Counted from the stretch's first letter, positions 30,411 through 40,473 are shown. The stretch is 40,643 nt of DNA from Croceivirga sp. (GCA_028281025.1 JANQKR010000041.1:1-40643); one strand, 5' to 3'. The notes: generated by a model not told the origin, from the sequence alone. Made by a program: numbers and translations.

Positions 30411-32006
30411 GTGAAATTAAAAAAGATTATCAATATGTTCATTAGTCTCTTCTTTTTTTTAACTGTCTTGTGTTGTTCCAACGGCACAGATAATAACGCC
30501 TTGAATGAACAAGAACCGCAGAAAGTGCACTCCAATGTTTTTACCGTAAGGATTGATAAAAATTCAACATATCAGGTTATTGATCATTTTGGAGCTTCTG
30601 ATGCCTGGTCCTGCCAATTCGTAGGAAAATGGCCATCGCCAAAAAAAGAAGCCATAGCCGATTTGCTGTTTAGCCGGGAAATGAATGAAAATGGCGACCC
30701 CAAGGGAATCGGGCTTTCATTATGGCGGTTCAATGTGGGGGCGGGCAGTGCAGAACAGGGAAGTGCCAGTGATATTGCAGATGAATGGCGTAGGGCCGAA
30801 TCTTTTTTACAGGAAGATGGTTCCTATGACTGGGGCAGGCAAGCTGGCCAAGTTTGGTTTGCAAAAGCAGCACAGGTCAGGGGAGTGGACAAACTTTTGT
30901 TGTTTTCCAATAGTCCGCCCGTGTGTTTGACCAAAAATGGAAAGGCAAATACCGATAATGGCGAGGTCAATCTCGATGCCTCGGATTTTGCTGACTTTGG
31001 TGATTTTTTAGCGGATGTGACAGTAGGCTTGCAAGATCGTTTTGGACTTACGGTCAACTATATCAGCCCCATTAATGAACCCCAATGGGATTGGAAAAAT
31101 GGTCAAGAGGGATGCCCCTATTTTAATGGGGATATCGCAAAAGTGGTCAGGGCCCTGAACAACAGTTTGGTGACAAAAAACTTAACGGCCACTATTGACC
31201 TGCCCGAAGCCGTACAGATCAGCTTTCTCTATGAAAATGGAAATCGAGGAGATAGGGGAAATCAAATAACTGAATTTTTCAATCCGGGCTCCACAAACTA
31301 TATCGGTGACCTCTCGAATATAGGGGGCGCTATTTCGGGCCATGGTTATTTCACTACCTTCCCTTTTGATAAGTTTGTCAAAACAAGGCGGCAACTGTAT
31401 TCATCCATGACCAGCATGTCCTCCAATTTTAAATACTGGATGTCTGAATATACCCTTTTGGAGGATAATGCCCAAATTAACGGCAATGGACGTGATCTAG
31501 CAATGGATCCAGCACTTTATATGGCAAAGGTCATACATACCGATCTTGATATCGCTCAAGCAAGTGCATGGCATTGGTGGTTGGGAGTTTCACCCTACGA
31601 TTATAAGGACGGATTGGTTTATGTTGACCTTAACAAACAGGATGGCAACTACTACGAGAGCAAATTGCTTTGGGCATTGGGAAATTACAGTCGATTTGTG
31701 CGGCCGGGTTATAAGCGGATTAAATTGGAATCCATAATCAATGGGGAATTCGGTTCAGGCTCTGACAATGAAAACTTCCTATTTACCGGGTATAAGGATC
31801 CCAATTCCCCAAAAATTGTTTTGGTCCTCATCAACTCCAACCCAGAAGCCATGGATATACAACTACAAAATCAAAATTCAATCGTCCACAATATGGAAGC
31901 TTATGTGACATCCAAGAGTTCTAACTTGAAAAAGACGGATTTAGAGGATAAAGGCTTGGTTTCCATCCCTGGAAGATCTGTAGTTACCATTGTCATCGAA
32001 AATTAA
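30411..32006 (+). CDS. GH30 endo-beta-1,6-galactanase-like enzyme
   Basis: GH30 hydrolase of about 531 aa. The GTG at 30411 is 9 bases after the GH2 stop; an ATG at 30435 would give 523 aa. Either start gives a hydrophobic leader ending FLTVLCCSNG, which may be a lipoprotein signal though the lipobox is not canonical. The barrel starts with QVIDHFGASDAWSCQFVG and carries GLSLWRFNVGAGSAEQG, LLLFSNSPPVCLTKNGKA, then PINEPQWDWKNGQEGCPY with the acid/base E223 and KYWMSEYTLLE with the nucleophile E346 (GTG numbering). ASAWHWWLGVSPYDYKDGL follows, then the usual GH30 side beta-domain. It lacks extra modules. The subfamily resembles those containing endo-beta-1,6-galactanases, but I could not verify this. 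It is placed between two GH2 genes, consistent with galactan breakdown. Confidence 0.87.
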   Translation: MKLKKIINMFISLFFFLTVLCCSNGTDNNALNEQEPQKVHSNVFTVRIDKNSTYQVIDHFGASDAWSCQFVGKWPSPKKEAIADLLFSREMNENGDPKGIGLSLWRFNVGAGSAEQGSASDIADEWRRAESFLQEDGSYDWGRQAGQVWFAKAAQVRGVDKLLLFSNSPPVCLTKNGKANTDNGEVNLDASDFADFGDFLADVTVGLQDRFGLTVNYISPINEPQWDWKNGQEGCPYFNGDIAKVVRALNNSLVTKNLTATIDLPEAVQISFLYENGNRGDRGNQITEFFNPGSTNYIGDLSNIGGAISGHGYFTTFPFDKFVKTRRQLYSSMTSMSSNFKYWMSEYTLLEDNAQINGNGRDLAMDPALYMAKVIHTDLDIAQASAWHWWLGVSPYDYKDGLVYVDLNKQDGNYYESKLLWALGNYSRFVRPGYKRIKLESIINGEFGSGSDNENFLFTGYKDPNSPKIVLVLINSNPEAMDIQLQNQNSIVHNMEAYVTSKSSNLKKTDLEDKGLVSIPGRSVVTIVIEN

Positions 32007-32022
32007 TAATAAATCAGCATTT

Positions 32023-34473
32023 ATGGGAAAACTTCAATATATAATGATTAGGGATTTTGGCATAAAATTCCTGTTAATCCTATTATTTCTATGTACGAAT
32101 AACATTGTCCGGGCACAAGGTTTTGGAAGTTCCCAAAAATTGGATCAGTGGTATTTTCATTTTGGCGATGTACATCTTGGTGGTCGTAAAACATTGGATC
32201 ATAGCCAATGGGAAAAGGTAGTATTGCCCCATGATTGGTCGGTATCCTTTCCGGCAAGCCCCCATTTGGCGAGTTGTACCGGGTATCTTCCCGGGGGAAT
32301 AGCATGGTATCGAACGGATTTGGAAATACCCTTGGATTCCATGGGAAAAAGAATGTACCTGTATTTTGGGGGCGTTTATAGAAACAGTGAGGTTTACATC
32401 AATGGCAAATGGCTGGGCAAAAGGCCAAATGGCTATGTATCATTTCTGTATGAAATAACTGATTACATTAACCCCGGAGAGAAGAATGTGGTTGCAGTAA
32501 GGGTAGATCATGAAGAGGATGCCGACTCTAGATGGTATACGGGGTCGGGTATTTATAGGGAAGTACAACTAATCACCGCCAATACGGCCCATTTTGATCT
32601 CTGGGGCATACATTATACTGCGCAGATTGTGGAGAACAGGGCCAAGCTTAACGTCAGCAGCCAATTAAACAGTTCACTAGGTTCTACTACCTATACGGTA
32701 AGGCATGAATTGATTGATAATCTTGGGAATACAGTTGACTCCATCAGTAATAGTGTCTCTGTTGACAAGAATGGAAAGGGACATATCAACCAAAAGCTTG
32801 AGGTGGACAACCCTATATTGTGGGATGTGGACAACCCCTATTTATATCGATTGAAAAGTACACTTTATAACACTGACAAAATAATTGATACCTCGACTAC
32901 CAGTGTAGGAATACGTTCTATTGAATTTGATGCTATCAAAGGTTTTTCGCTCAACGGAAATAACATGAAGATCAAAGGGGTCTGCCTACATCATGATGCA
33001 GGTGTTTTGGGGGCCGCAGTGCCCAAATCGGTTTGGAGAAAACGTATACTTAAGCTCAAGGAAATTGGGGTCAATGGTATTCGTATGAGCCATAACCCGC
33101 AGGCAACGGATTTGTATGATCTATGTGACGAACTGAGTATGTTGGTCATGGACGAAGCTTTTGATGAATGGGAATACCCCAAAAAGAAATGGATAAAAGG
33201 ATGGAATGTGGGAAAGCCAGGACATCAAGGATTTGCAAAGTATTTTAGGGAATGGGGTAAAAAGGATTTGGAATCCATAGTGAAACGAAACCGCAATCAT
33301 ACTTCCATCATCATGTGGAGCATTGGTAATGAAGTGGACTATCCGAATGACCCCTATAGTCATCCCATACTGGATATCGGATCGATAAGCCAACATTTGC
33401 CGGTTAGGGGGTATAGAAAAGATCAGCCCCATGCCGATAGATTGGGGGACATTGCCAAGGAATTGGTGCCAATTGTCAAAGCCATAGATTCTACCCGACC
33501 AGTAACAGCTGCTATTGCAGGAGCTATTATGTCCAATGAAACAGACTATCCCGAAGCATTGGATATTGTCGGGTACAATTATACGGAATACAAATATGAT
33601 GAAGACCATGCTGCCTATCCAAACCGAATATTATTCGGAAGTGAAACGCGACATGATATGGAGGCCTGGAAATCGGTAAGGGACAAAGACTTCATTTTTG
33701 GACAATTTATATGGACCGGAATTGATTATTTGGGAGAGGCGGGTATCTGGCCTTCAAGAGGATTCACATCGGGAATGATAGATTTGGCAAATAACATCAA
33801 GCCAAGAGGATATTTTAGGCAATCGCTTTGGACCGATAAACCAATGGTGTACTTGGGCACCTATCCTTTGGAAGGCAATGATGATGAACTGTCCATTGAT
33901 GCCCCAAGTATTTGGAATTATGTCCTTGGCCAAAAAATCAGGGTAGTCTGCTATACCAATACAGAAAAGGTGGTCTTGTTCCTTAACGGAAAAAAAGTGG
34001 GCAAAGCCAAAAAATATGACGATGTGACCGGAATCATCCATTGGGACATTCCTTATGAAAAAGGAGTGCTCAAGGCCGTGGGCCATAACGGAAAGGAAAT
34101 AGTGACCACGACAGTATTGCACACCTCCGAAAAACCGGAATCGCTGCGGTTAAAAATGGAACAATCACGATTAAGCTCAAAAAATGACGTGGCGATCATT
34201 AAGGTCAGTGCCGTTGATACCAATGGGAATTTGGCCAATTTGGCAAGCAATGAAATTACATGCACTGTTTCCGGTCCCGGAACGTTACTGGGCATTGAAA
34301 ATGCCTCGGACAATGTCGCCGAAGACTATACGAACAACAGCCATCGGCTGTTGAACGGCAAGGCCACTATCTATATCAGGGCCACAAAGGACAGCGGAGA
34401 CATCGATGTCCACATTTCCAGTCCTTACCTGGCCACGGTAGTGGAAAAATTGCAGATTGGAAAGGGTGAATAG
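32023..34473 (+). CDS. GH2 beta-galactosidase-like enzyme (third of three)
   Basis: A GH2 enzyme, 816 aa from the ATG at 32023, or 809 aa from the ATG at 32044; both give a signal peptide (LLILLFLCTNNIVRAQG). The gap after the GH30 stop is 16 bases. Motifs: LPHDWSVSFPASP, SRWYTGSGIYREV, KGVCLHHDAGVLGA, acid/base E437 in WSIGNEVDYPND and nucleophile E541 in LFGSETRHD. After FIWTGIDYLGE come a DUF4982-like part (VCYTNTEKVVLFLNGKKVG) and an Ig-like end (CTVSGPGTLLGIENA). It has the same layout as the GH2 at 11.7-14.2 kb, so they are diverged paralogues that may act on different linkages or different ends of the same chain. Intact. Signal peptide lacks a lipobox, so probably periplasmic. Confidence 0.9.
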   Translation: MGKLQYIMIRDFGIKFLLILLFLCTNNIVRAQGFGSSQKLDQWYFHFGDVHLGGRKTLDHSQWEKVVLPHDWSVSFPASPHLASCTGYLPGGIAWYRTDLEIPLDSMGKRMYLYFGGVYRNSEVYINGKWLGKRPNGYVSFLYEITDYINPGEKNVVAVRVDHEEDADSRWYTGSGIYREVQLITANTAHFDLWGIHYTAQIVENRAKLNVSSQLNSSLGSTTYTVRHELIDNLGNTVDSISNSVSVDKNGKGHINQKLEVDNPILWDVDNPYLYRLKSTLYNTDKIIDTSTTSVGIRSIEFDAIKGFSLNGNNMKIKGVCLHHDAGVLGAAVPKSVWRKRILKLKEIGVNGIRMSHNPQATDLYDLCDELSMLVMDEAFDEWEYPKKKWIKGWNVGKPGHQGFAKYFREWGKKDLESIVKRNRNHTSIIMWSIGNEVDYPNDPYSHPILDIGSISQHLPVRGYRKDQPHADRLGDIAKELVPIVKAIDSTRPVTAAIAGAIMSNETDYPEALDIVGYNYTEYKYDEDHAAYPNRILFGSETRHDMEAWKSVRDKDFIFGQFIWTGIDYLGEAGIWPSRGFTSGMIDLANNIKPRGYFRQSLWTDKPMVYLGTYPLEGNDDELSIDAPSIWNYVLGQKIRVVCYTNTEKVVLFLNGKKVGKAKKYDDVTGIIHWDIPYEKGVLKAVGHNGKEIVTTTVLHTSEKPESLRLKMEQSRLSSKNDVAIIKVSAVDTNGNLANLASNEITCTVSGPGTLLGIENASDNVAEDYTNNSHRLLNGKATIYIRATKDSGDIDVHISSPYLATVVEKLQIGKGE

Positions 34474-34490
34474 GCTTTTTTGCTTTTGAG

Positions 34491-35489
34491 ATGGTGCCAT
34501 CAAAAAAAATCGTATGGGGCATTCATAGCTGTCGGTTTAGGAATTTGTCCAAAAAAATAATCGAATTCCTATGTCTTTATCAACAAGATACAGCACACTG
34601 CAATCCTTTACATTTTGTTTTGGTGATTTTGATGTGTTTGTTCAGTTCATGCAACAATTCTGGGCCGATGCAGGCCAATCCGACCGTGTTTACGTTCGAG
34701 GACGAGAAAAGAATGTTCGACCTATATGTTCCCGACTCCCTCAGTGCCAAAAAACCTTTGGTCATGGCATTACATGGCTACGGGGATTCGGCTTCAAGTT
34801 TTAGAGAGTTTACCAAGATGGACCCGATAGCGAATAAATATGGATTTGCCGTATGTTATCCGGAAGCGAGTATGGGGCCGGACAGTCTGCGCTCATGGAA
34901 TGTAGGGTATTCCAACTATCAAGTAAACGATATGGGTTACCTAAAGGCACTTGTAGGTCATCTACAGGAAAAATACCATTTTGACAAGAAGTCCACATTT
35001 TGTACAGGAATGTCCAATGGTGCTGATATGACCATACAAATGGCATTGCTGGACCCCGACCTTTTTAGGGCTGTTGCCCCGAATGTGGGCTGTCTGATGA
35101 ATTGGCTCCGCGACTCCATTGCCATAAAGGGGACAGTGCCGATTTTCATGATCAATGGAACCAAAGATGACATTACCCTCTGGGACGGAGACAAGGACTA
35201 TCCTGCCATTGGGCCGAACGGATACATGGGTACACCACAAATGCTGAAGACCTTTGTTGCCATGAACGCTTGTGGTAATCTCCCCGTCATGGATACATTG
35301 GCCAACATCAATGTAAGGGACAACAGCTATGTAGTTACGGAAAAGTACCTGAACTGTTCGGGAAACAATCAGGTCTGGCTTTACAAAATAGTGAACGGCG
35401 GCCATGACTGGCCAGGTTCCAGTGGCAATATGGATTTCTTCGCCAGTGAGGAAATCTGGAATTTTTTCGAGCAGTTTATCGAGAAATAA
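34491..35489 (+). CDS. CE1/PHB-depolymerase-like carbohydrate esterase
   Basis: An alpha/beta-hydrolase of the CE1-like (LpqC/PHB-depolymerase) type that would remove ester groups such as acetyl or hydroxycinnamoyl from polysaccharide. The frame opens at the ATG at 34491, 17 bases after the GH2 stop. Its first 50 residues are odd for a signal, and the lipobox-like LMCLFSSC lies at about residues 48-55, so the true start is probably further in. The body shows KPLVMALHGYGDSASSF (oxyanion side), GMSNGAD with nucleophile S175, NGTKDD with the likely Asp, and NGGHDWPG with the catalytic His. The triad is therefore complete. It follows GH2 and precedes the sulfatase, so it is probably part of the same operon. 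The natural substituent is unknown, and another ester is possible. Confidence 0.82.
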   Translation: MVPSKKIVWGIHSCRFRNLSKKIIEFLCLYQQDTAHCNPLHFVLVILMCLFSSCNNSGPMQANPTVFTFEDEKRMFDLYVPDSLSAKKPLVMALHGYGDSASSFREFTKMDPIANKYGFAVCYPEASMGPDSLRSWNVGYSNYQVNDMGYLKALVGHLQEKYHFDKKSTFCTGMSNGADMTIQMALLDPDLFRAVAPNVGCLMNWLRDSIAIKGTVPIFMINGTKDDITLWDGDKDYPAIGPNGYMGTPQMLKTFVAMNACGNLPVMDTLANINVRDNSYVVTEKYLNCSGNNQVWLYKIVNGGHDWPGSSGNMDFFASEEIWNFFEQFIEK

Positions 35490-35540
35490 TTCGCTAAAAA
35501 TGAAAAGAGCTCCAAAAAACATAAACCAAAATAAAATACC

Positions 35541-37074
35541 ATGATAAGACCACCAATCATCTTTTCAACGGTTCTTCTGATTCTGGTGTCAAGTTGTGGG
35601 GAACTAGCAAGGGAAAAAGAACCAACGTCCCTGAAAGGCAGTATGCCCAATATCATCATTTTCTATGTGGATGACCTGGGATATGGTGATGTATCTGCCT
35701 ACGGGGCAAAATGTGTAAAAACCCCGGCAGTGGACCAATTGGCCAGCCATGGGGTAAAATTGACTGATGCACACAGTTCCGCGGCCACTTGCACACCGTC
35801 CCGGTATTCACTCTTGACCGGAGAATATGCCTTTAGGCAAAAAGCAGCGATATTGCCAGGAGATGCCCCCCTGCTTGTCGATACCACTAAAAGCACGTTG
35901 CCCAAGATGCTACGGAAGGCCGGTTATGTGACCGGAGTGGTAGGGAAATGGCACCTTGGATTAGGCCATGGCAGTGTAAACTGGAATGAAAAGATAAGTC
36001 CGGGGCCATTGGAAATAGGTTTCGACTACAGCTTTACTGCCCGCCACTGGCGATAGGGTGCCCAATGTCTATCTGGAAAATTACGAAGTGGTGGGTCTTG
36101 ACAAAAACAACCCCATAAAAGTCTCGTACAGTGAGGACCTCGGACAGATCAGGGCAACCAAGGAAAATGCGCGCTATGTCTCAGATGAAGACCACAGCAG
36201 TACCCTCATCAATGGTGTGGGAAGGATAGGTGCCATGATTGGTGGTGAAGAGGCTCATTGGATAGATGAAGAATTTCCTGACGTATTTACTGGAAAAGCC
36301 ATGGATTTCATTGACAAGAATGCACAAAACCCGTTCTTTCTGTTCTTTTCCTTTCACGATATACACATACCCCGATTGCCAAATGGGAGGTTTCAGGGAA
36401 AGACGGACATGGGCCCCAGGGGCGATGCTATTGTACAAATGGACTGGATGACCGGCAGAATAATGGAGAAATTGAAAAAAAAGGGACTGACCAAAAACAC
36501 GCTGGTCATTTTTACCAGTGACAATGGCCCTGTGCTCAACGATGGCTATGCGGATTTTTCGGAAGAAAAGTTGGGGAGGCACAAACCCGGTGGCCCTTTC
36601 AGTGGGGGCAAGTACATTGCGCTTGAAGCAGGAACCAGGGTACCTACCATTGTCCACTGGCCGGCACAAGTACCGCCAGGTGAAAGCGACGCCCTCCTGT
36701 CACAGGTGGACCTTTATCGTTCAATCGCGGCCCTAGTCGATGTGGAGCTTGGAAAAAATGAAGCTATTGACAGCGAAAACCAGCTGATGGCGTTCTTGGG
36801 CAAAGAAAAAAAGGGACGTGCCATGATGCCGGAAGAATCCCATACCTTTTCCCTCAGAAAAGGGCATTGGAAATATATGGCGCCTTTACCCGAAAACCAA
36901 ACCATCCCGGAATGGATGCGGGCCAAGAATATTACATTGGGCCTAATACACGAACCACAACTCTACAACCTATCAAATGACATAGGGGAACAGCACAATA
37001 TGGCCGATGAGCATCCCGAAATTGTGAATGCACTTAAAAAAGATTTGGAGGCCATTCTCGACTCAAGGGATTAA
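35541..37074 (+). pseudogene. S1-type sulfatase lipoprotein interrupted by a frameshift
   Basis: Formylglycine-dependent sulfatase that would release sulfate from a sugar ring. The first frame (35541-36056, 171 aa) has a lipobox (LILVSSC, Cys19), the metal site MPNIIIFYVDDLGYGD and the maturation motif CTPSRYSLLTG with C84, then GKWHLGLGHG. It runs GFDYSFT and then hits TAG. The second frame is open from 36040 and continues PATGDRVPNVYLENYEVVGLD, SFHDIHIPRLP, FTSDNGPVL, SGGKYIALEAGTRVP and SLRKGHWKYM to the stop at 37074. The join at about 36038 behaves as a 2-base loss: restoring two bases would give a normal segment T-(L)-PATGDRVP. Only this site is faulty and all sequence motifs remain, so it is either a recent inactivation or a sequencing error. 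Position: 51 bases after the esterase stop. Confidence 0.85.
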
Positions 37075-37359
37075 GCCCACCATCATCTAAATTTGAGAGG
37101 CTTCCGTTCCCTGAGAGGAACAGTCACCCTAGGTTAGGGAGCTCTTCATTGGCTTATATCTTTAAAGGCCAACGTCCAAATGCGTTTTCAACTGCTTCTA
37201 TGATTAATCAATATAGTATAGCAGAAAGCATCAATTCCGCAAAAAAATGACCATTTTTTATATGAATTATGACTATAATGTACCCTTATTGACAATATAA
37301 CAATTACAATATTTGTAGGAATTAAACGACTTAATCTCGACTTATTAAACTTCCAACAA
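37075..37359. other. Non-coding gap before the T9SS-exported GH30
   Basis: 285 bases without a supportable gene between the sulfatase and the last GH30. Small hairpins are present after the sulfatase (GTTCC/GGAAC at 37109-37124, and CCCTA/TAGGG at 37127-37139) without a T-tract. A 10-base palindrome TGATTAATCA lies at 37201-37210. The final 100 bases are AT-rich, as expected for a promoter. Confidence 0.5.
37289..37315 (+). promoter_or_regulatory. Candidate Bacteroidota-type promoter for the modular GH30
   Basis: TTG at 37289-37291 and AATATTTG at 37308-37315 are spaced by 16 bases. This is close to the phylum's TTG / TAnnTTTG consensus with one mismatch, and slightly tight in spacing. The -7 box ends 44 bases before the ATG at 37360. 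It would let this enzyme be expressed separately from the operon. Confidence 0.35.
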
Positions 37360-40137
37360 ATGAAAAAAGCTTTACCTAAACAAAATTGGCTATTGGGCAT
37401 AATGTTGTTCGTATTATTGAACCAGTACCTTTCTGCCCAAACCAATGTCTATGTCAATCCCGACCATGTAATCATCAATGATTTTCAAGGATGGGGCACG
37501 TCAATGGCTTGGTGGGCAGAAGATGCAGGGGATTTTCATGAGAACAATGAGCCTAAAATTGATGAACTTGCAACAATACTCATCAATGACCTCAACTTCA
37601 CCACTTTCAGGTACAATATTGGTGGGTCTTGTGACGAGGACGATGAGAGCAACTGTACCACCATCAATAATGGGATGAACCCACAACGTACCATTCCCAA
37701 TATGAACCAACCAGATCGTGGGCTTAACCAGCGAAGAATGTTGAAATCCATAGCTAAAGTAGGGCAGGTAAACGGCTTGCAGATGAAATTCGAGACCTTC
37801 TCAAACTCACCCCCATACTGGATGTTGAAATCTGGATCGCCATCTGGTGGTGTTAATGGTGAAAACAACTTGAAAGATGACCAGTATGATGAATTTGCGG
37901 AATATTTGGTCCGTGCCACGGGGTATATCAACAATGATCTGGCACCCTATGGTTTTAGCGTGGAGTCTATCGAACCTTTCAACGAACCGCTTCAAAACTG
38001 GTGGAGGTTCAACACCAGCAATAACCCTGGGGTTCAAGAGGGATGCTCCTTTAGCTTTGAAAACCAATACAAAATGATCAATGCACTTTACGATGAAATG
38101 CAGGCCCAAGGATTGACCGCCTTTATCGCTGCCAATGATAACTTTAGCATGGATTCCGCTGTCGTTACATGGTATGCCCAAAACGGACTAATGGATAAAA
38201 TCGGCAGGTTGAATTTTCATGATTATAGTGGGACGGATGCGGACAGAAAAGAAATTCAAAGCCAAGGTGCCCTGTACGGCAAAGATGTATGGATATCGGA
38301 AGGGGGATTGATAGGGCTGAACTCACCAAACGCCTATGGATTTCAGTTATTGTTCATGGATAGGATAAGTAGGGACCTAAAGTACCTAAGGCCAAAAAGA
38401 TGGATAGATTGGCAGGTAATGGATACCCATGCCTCATGGACGGCCATAGACTATTATGGGTATATGAACAATGGCAACCTAATCCCAAACAAGCGGTTCT
38501 ATATGATGCAGCACTTCACCAAACACTTTTACAACGGTGACGATGAACTGTTCAGCAGTTCCAATTTAGGCAATGTGGTGGCCTTTCGCTCAGCGGATGG
38601 CACAAAACTGTCCGTAGTCATTGTAAATGTATCGGGCAGTTCACAAAACTATAGTGTGGACCTTGGTGACTTTACCGGTACTGCCAATGCCACCGCCGAA
38701 CACTGGCTTACCGATAAAAATGCCAATAACCACGCCTTAACGGGCAATTTATCGTTGGATGCTTTGGGAGTGCTCAATGTGACGATGGGCCCTGAGACCA
38801 TTGCTACCTTTGTAGTGCCCATCACAGGAGGTTCGGCTTCTTCGTGCGACGCCACTACGCTTACGCCCCACTATGACATCAATAATGATAATATAAATTG
38901 GGCCTCGGGCACTTCCATTACAGTGGATGCAGGTACACCCATAAAATTGGCGCCGCAACCCAACACGGGTGGAGACTGGACATGGTCAGGTGCGGGCACT
39001 TCGGGCACTTCTCGCGAGCAGGTCATTACACTGGCCTCTTCCGCAGTGGCTACGGCCACTTTTACCAATACCTGCGGAAAAACCAGTGTATTGAACTTCA
39101 CTATTACCGTAAACCCGGTAAACTGTCCAGAAACGCCCATTACCCCATATATATATGCTAATGGTTCCTGGTCCCAGCAAAATACTGTTTCGGTATCCCC
39201 TGGGGACTATGTAAAGTTTGGCCCTCACCCTACTTCAAATGTAGGCAACTGGAGCTGGTCAGGTTGTGGTATCACCAGCAATATCACCACACGGGAACTC
39301 ATACTGTACCCAGAAACCAATTGCACTGTTACGGCCACATATACCAATGCTTGTGGCACACAAACCACCTTGGATTTTGTGATTGCCACAACCAGTACAC
39401 CATCACTGTCGGATGGAACCTATCAAATCATCAATAGGAACAGCGGAAAATGTTTGACATCGCTGAATGGTGCTACATCGAACGGCACAAAAGTAGTACA
39501 GACCACTTGTGACGGTAGTGCCGGTCAAGAATGGACAGTGACCGATACAGGGTCTGGTATTTACACTATTGTCCATAAAACTTCAGGTCTTTATGCTGAT
39601 ATACAGGGACAGTCTACCTCAGCTGGCGCACATAACATTATTTGGCCCGATAATGGCGGCAATAACCAACGATGGAACATTACGGATCAAGGGAGCGGAT
39701 ATTTTCATATCATCAATGTCAACAGTGGACTGCTACTTGATATTGCTGGGGCATCCAACGCCAACAATGCCCAAAATATCCAGTGGAATGCCAATGGAGG
39801 CGAAAATCAAGATTGGTCGTTTGTTTTGGTACAAAGCTCCCCCCTCAAGATTTCCCTGAGCGATTTTGACCTTTCTAAATTCGATGAAAACCATCTTTCA
39901 GGATTTTCTTTTTACCCTAACCCGGCTGATAATGGTACCATCAACCTGACCGTTGAAGATACATTTTTGAATAGTCAATTGAGTGTATACGATATGACCG
40001 GCAAGGTGTTTTTCGAAAAAACGGTCGAACTGAACGAGGAGAAGTTAAATTTAAGCCATTTGAGCAGTGGCATCTACTTCATTTCCCTAAATAAAGGAAA
40101 CGAAAGAAAAACGGGTAAATTGATTGTCGGACAATAA
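37360..40137 (+). CDS. Modular GH30 with Ig-like, ricin-lectin and T9SS sorting domains
   Basis: Exported endo-acting GH30, 925 aa. Signal peptide ends near YLSAQ. Catalytic domain (about 22-490): FQGWGTSMAWWAEDAG, FRYNIGGSC, FETFSNSPPYWM, acid/base E209 in PFNEPLQNWW and nucleophile E314 in VWISEGGL. This looks like fungal and bacterial endo-beta-1,6-galactanases, though specificity is not certain. Two related beta-sandwich modules follow (about 495-587 and 587-682), each with a Trp-rich core (GGDWTWSG, GNWSWSG) and an end like ATFTNTCG. Next comes a ricin-type lectin (about 683-825) with three QxW-type repeats (QEWTVTD, NQRWNITD, ENQDWSF) that could bind galactose. The C-terminus (about 848-925) is a type IX sorting domain (FYPNPADNG, YDMTGKV, LSSGIYFISL), so it is secreted or held on the cell surface. 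Its own upstream gap suggests separate transcription. Confidence 0.92.
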   Translation: MKKALPKQNWLLGIMLFVLLNQYLSAQTNVYVNPDHVIINDFQGWGTSMAWWAEDAGDFHENNEPKIDELATILINDLNFTTFRYNIGGSCDEDDESNCTTINNGMNPQRTIPNMNQPDRGLNQRRMLKSIAKVGQVNGLQMKFETFSNSPPYWMLKSGSPSGGVNGENNLKDDQYDEFAEYLVRATGYINNDLAPYGFSVESIEPFNEPLQNWWRFNTSNNPGVQEGCSFSFENQYKMINALYDEMQAQGLTAFIAANDNFSMDSAVVTWYAQNGLMDKIGRLNFHDYSGTDADRKEIQSQGALYGKDVWISEGGLIGLNSPNAYGFQLLFMDRISRDLKYLRPKRWIDWQVMDTHASWTAIDYYGYMNNGNLIPNKRFYMMQHFTKHFYNGDDELFSSSNLGNVVAFRSADGTKLSVVIVNVSGSSQNYSVDLGDFTGTANATAEHWLTDKNANNHALTGNLSLDALGVLNVTMGPETIATFVVPITGGSASSCDATTLTPHYDINNDNINWASGTSITVDAGTPIKLAPQPNTGGDWTWSGAGTSGTSREQVITLASSAVATATFTNTCGKTSVLNFTITVNPVNCPETPITPYIYANGSWSQQNTVSVSPGDYVKFGPHPTSNVGNWSWSGCGITSNITTRELILYPETNCTVTATYTNACGTQTTLDFVIATTSTPSLSDGTYQIINRNSGKCLTSLNGATSNGTKVVQTTCDGSAGQEWTVTDTGSGIYTIVHKTSGLYADIQGQSTSAGAHNIIWPDNGGNNQRWNITDQGSGYFHIINVNSGLLLDIAGASNANNAQNIQWNANGGENQDWSFVLVQSSPLKISLSDFDLSKFDENHLSGFSFYPNPADNGTINLTVEDTFLNSQLSVYDMTGKVFFEKTVELNEEKLNLSHLSSGIYFISLNKGNERKTGKLIVGQ

Positions 40138-40257
40138 CTAAACAGAACCCATTTACACTTTATTTGAGAAATAAAAAGTTGTGCGAACAACGTTGGCGTT
40201 CATTTAATCAATTGCGAGATTCCACTATATTGGACACTTTGTACCAACAACGGATTG

Positions 40258-40473
40258 ATGAATGAACAGTCATGATGGGGCAAAATCGGAATTGAAAACG
40301 AAGATGGCTTTGCTTCAGAGCCCGTTCATGAATTTGTGATGGAACTATTGTGGATACTCCTTATAAAGAATGAAATAAAATTTTTGAGTATAGACTTGGA
40401 CAATGGCCAAAACGTTAACGATATGGCGTATAGACTAGTTCGTCTGGTAGGCAATGAAAAATTTCGATTATAA
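40258..40473 (+). pseudogene. Small broken ORF of unknown family
   Basis: From ATG 40258 the frame reads MNEQS, a TGA at 40273-40275, then WGKIGIENEDGFASEPVHEF and on to DMAYRLVRLVGNEKFRL and the stop at 40471-40473. After the stop codon it is open for 65 residues, with an internal ATG at 40339. The composition looks like real protein, but I recognise no family. It may be a remnant of a gene disrupted by one nonsense change, or chance. Confidence 0.35.

Noticed and set aside
34571-34804. Possible frameshifted N-terminus of the esterase starting at ATG 34571
   Set aside because: A frame shift could join this ATG to the lipobox segment, but the leader after it is not clearly signal-like; I only noted that the esterase start is uncertain.
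34962-35522. 186-codon open frame on the - strand
   Set aside because: Antisense to the esterase, whose Ser-Asp-His triad is intact on the + strand.
36033-36060. Programmed frameshift or stop read-through in the sulfatase
   Set aside because: No slippery run or following structure is visible at the junction; a 2-base loss is simpler.
37201-37210. TGATTAATCA palindrome as an FNR/CRP-type site
   Set aside because: It lacks the 4-base spacer of the known TTGAT-N4-ATCAA site and is AT-rich, so chance is likely.
40273-40275. TGA as a selenocysteine codon
   Set aside because: There is no known selenoprotein context or hairpin, and the ORF family is unknown.
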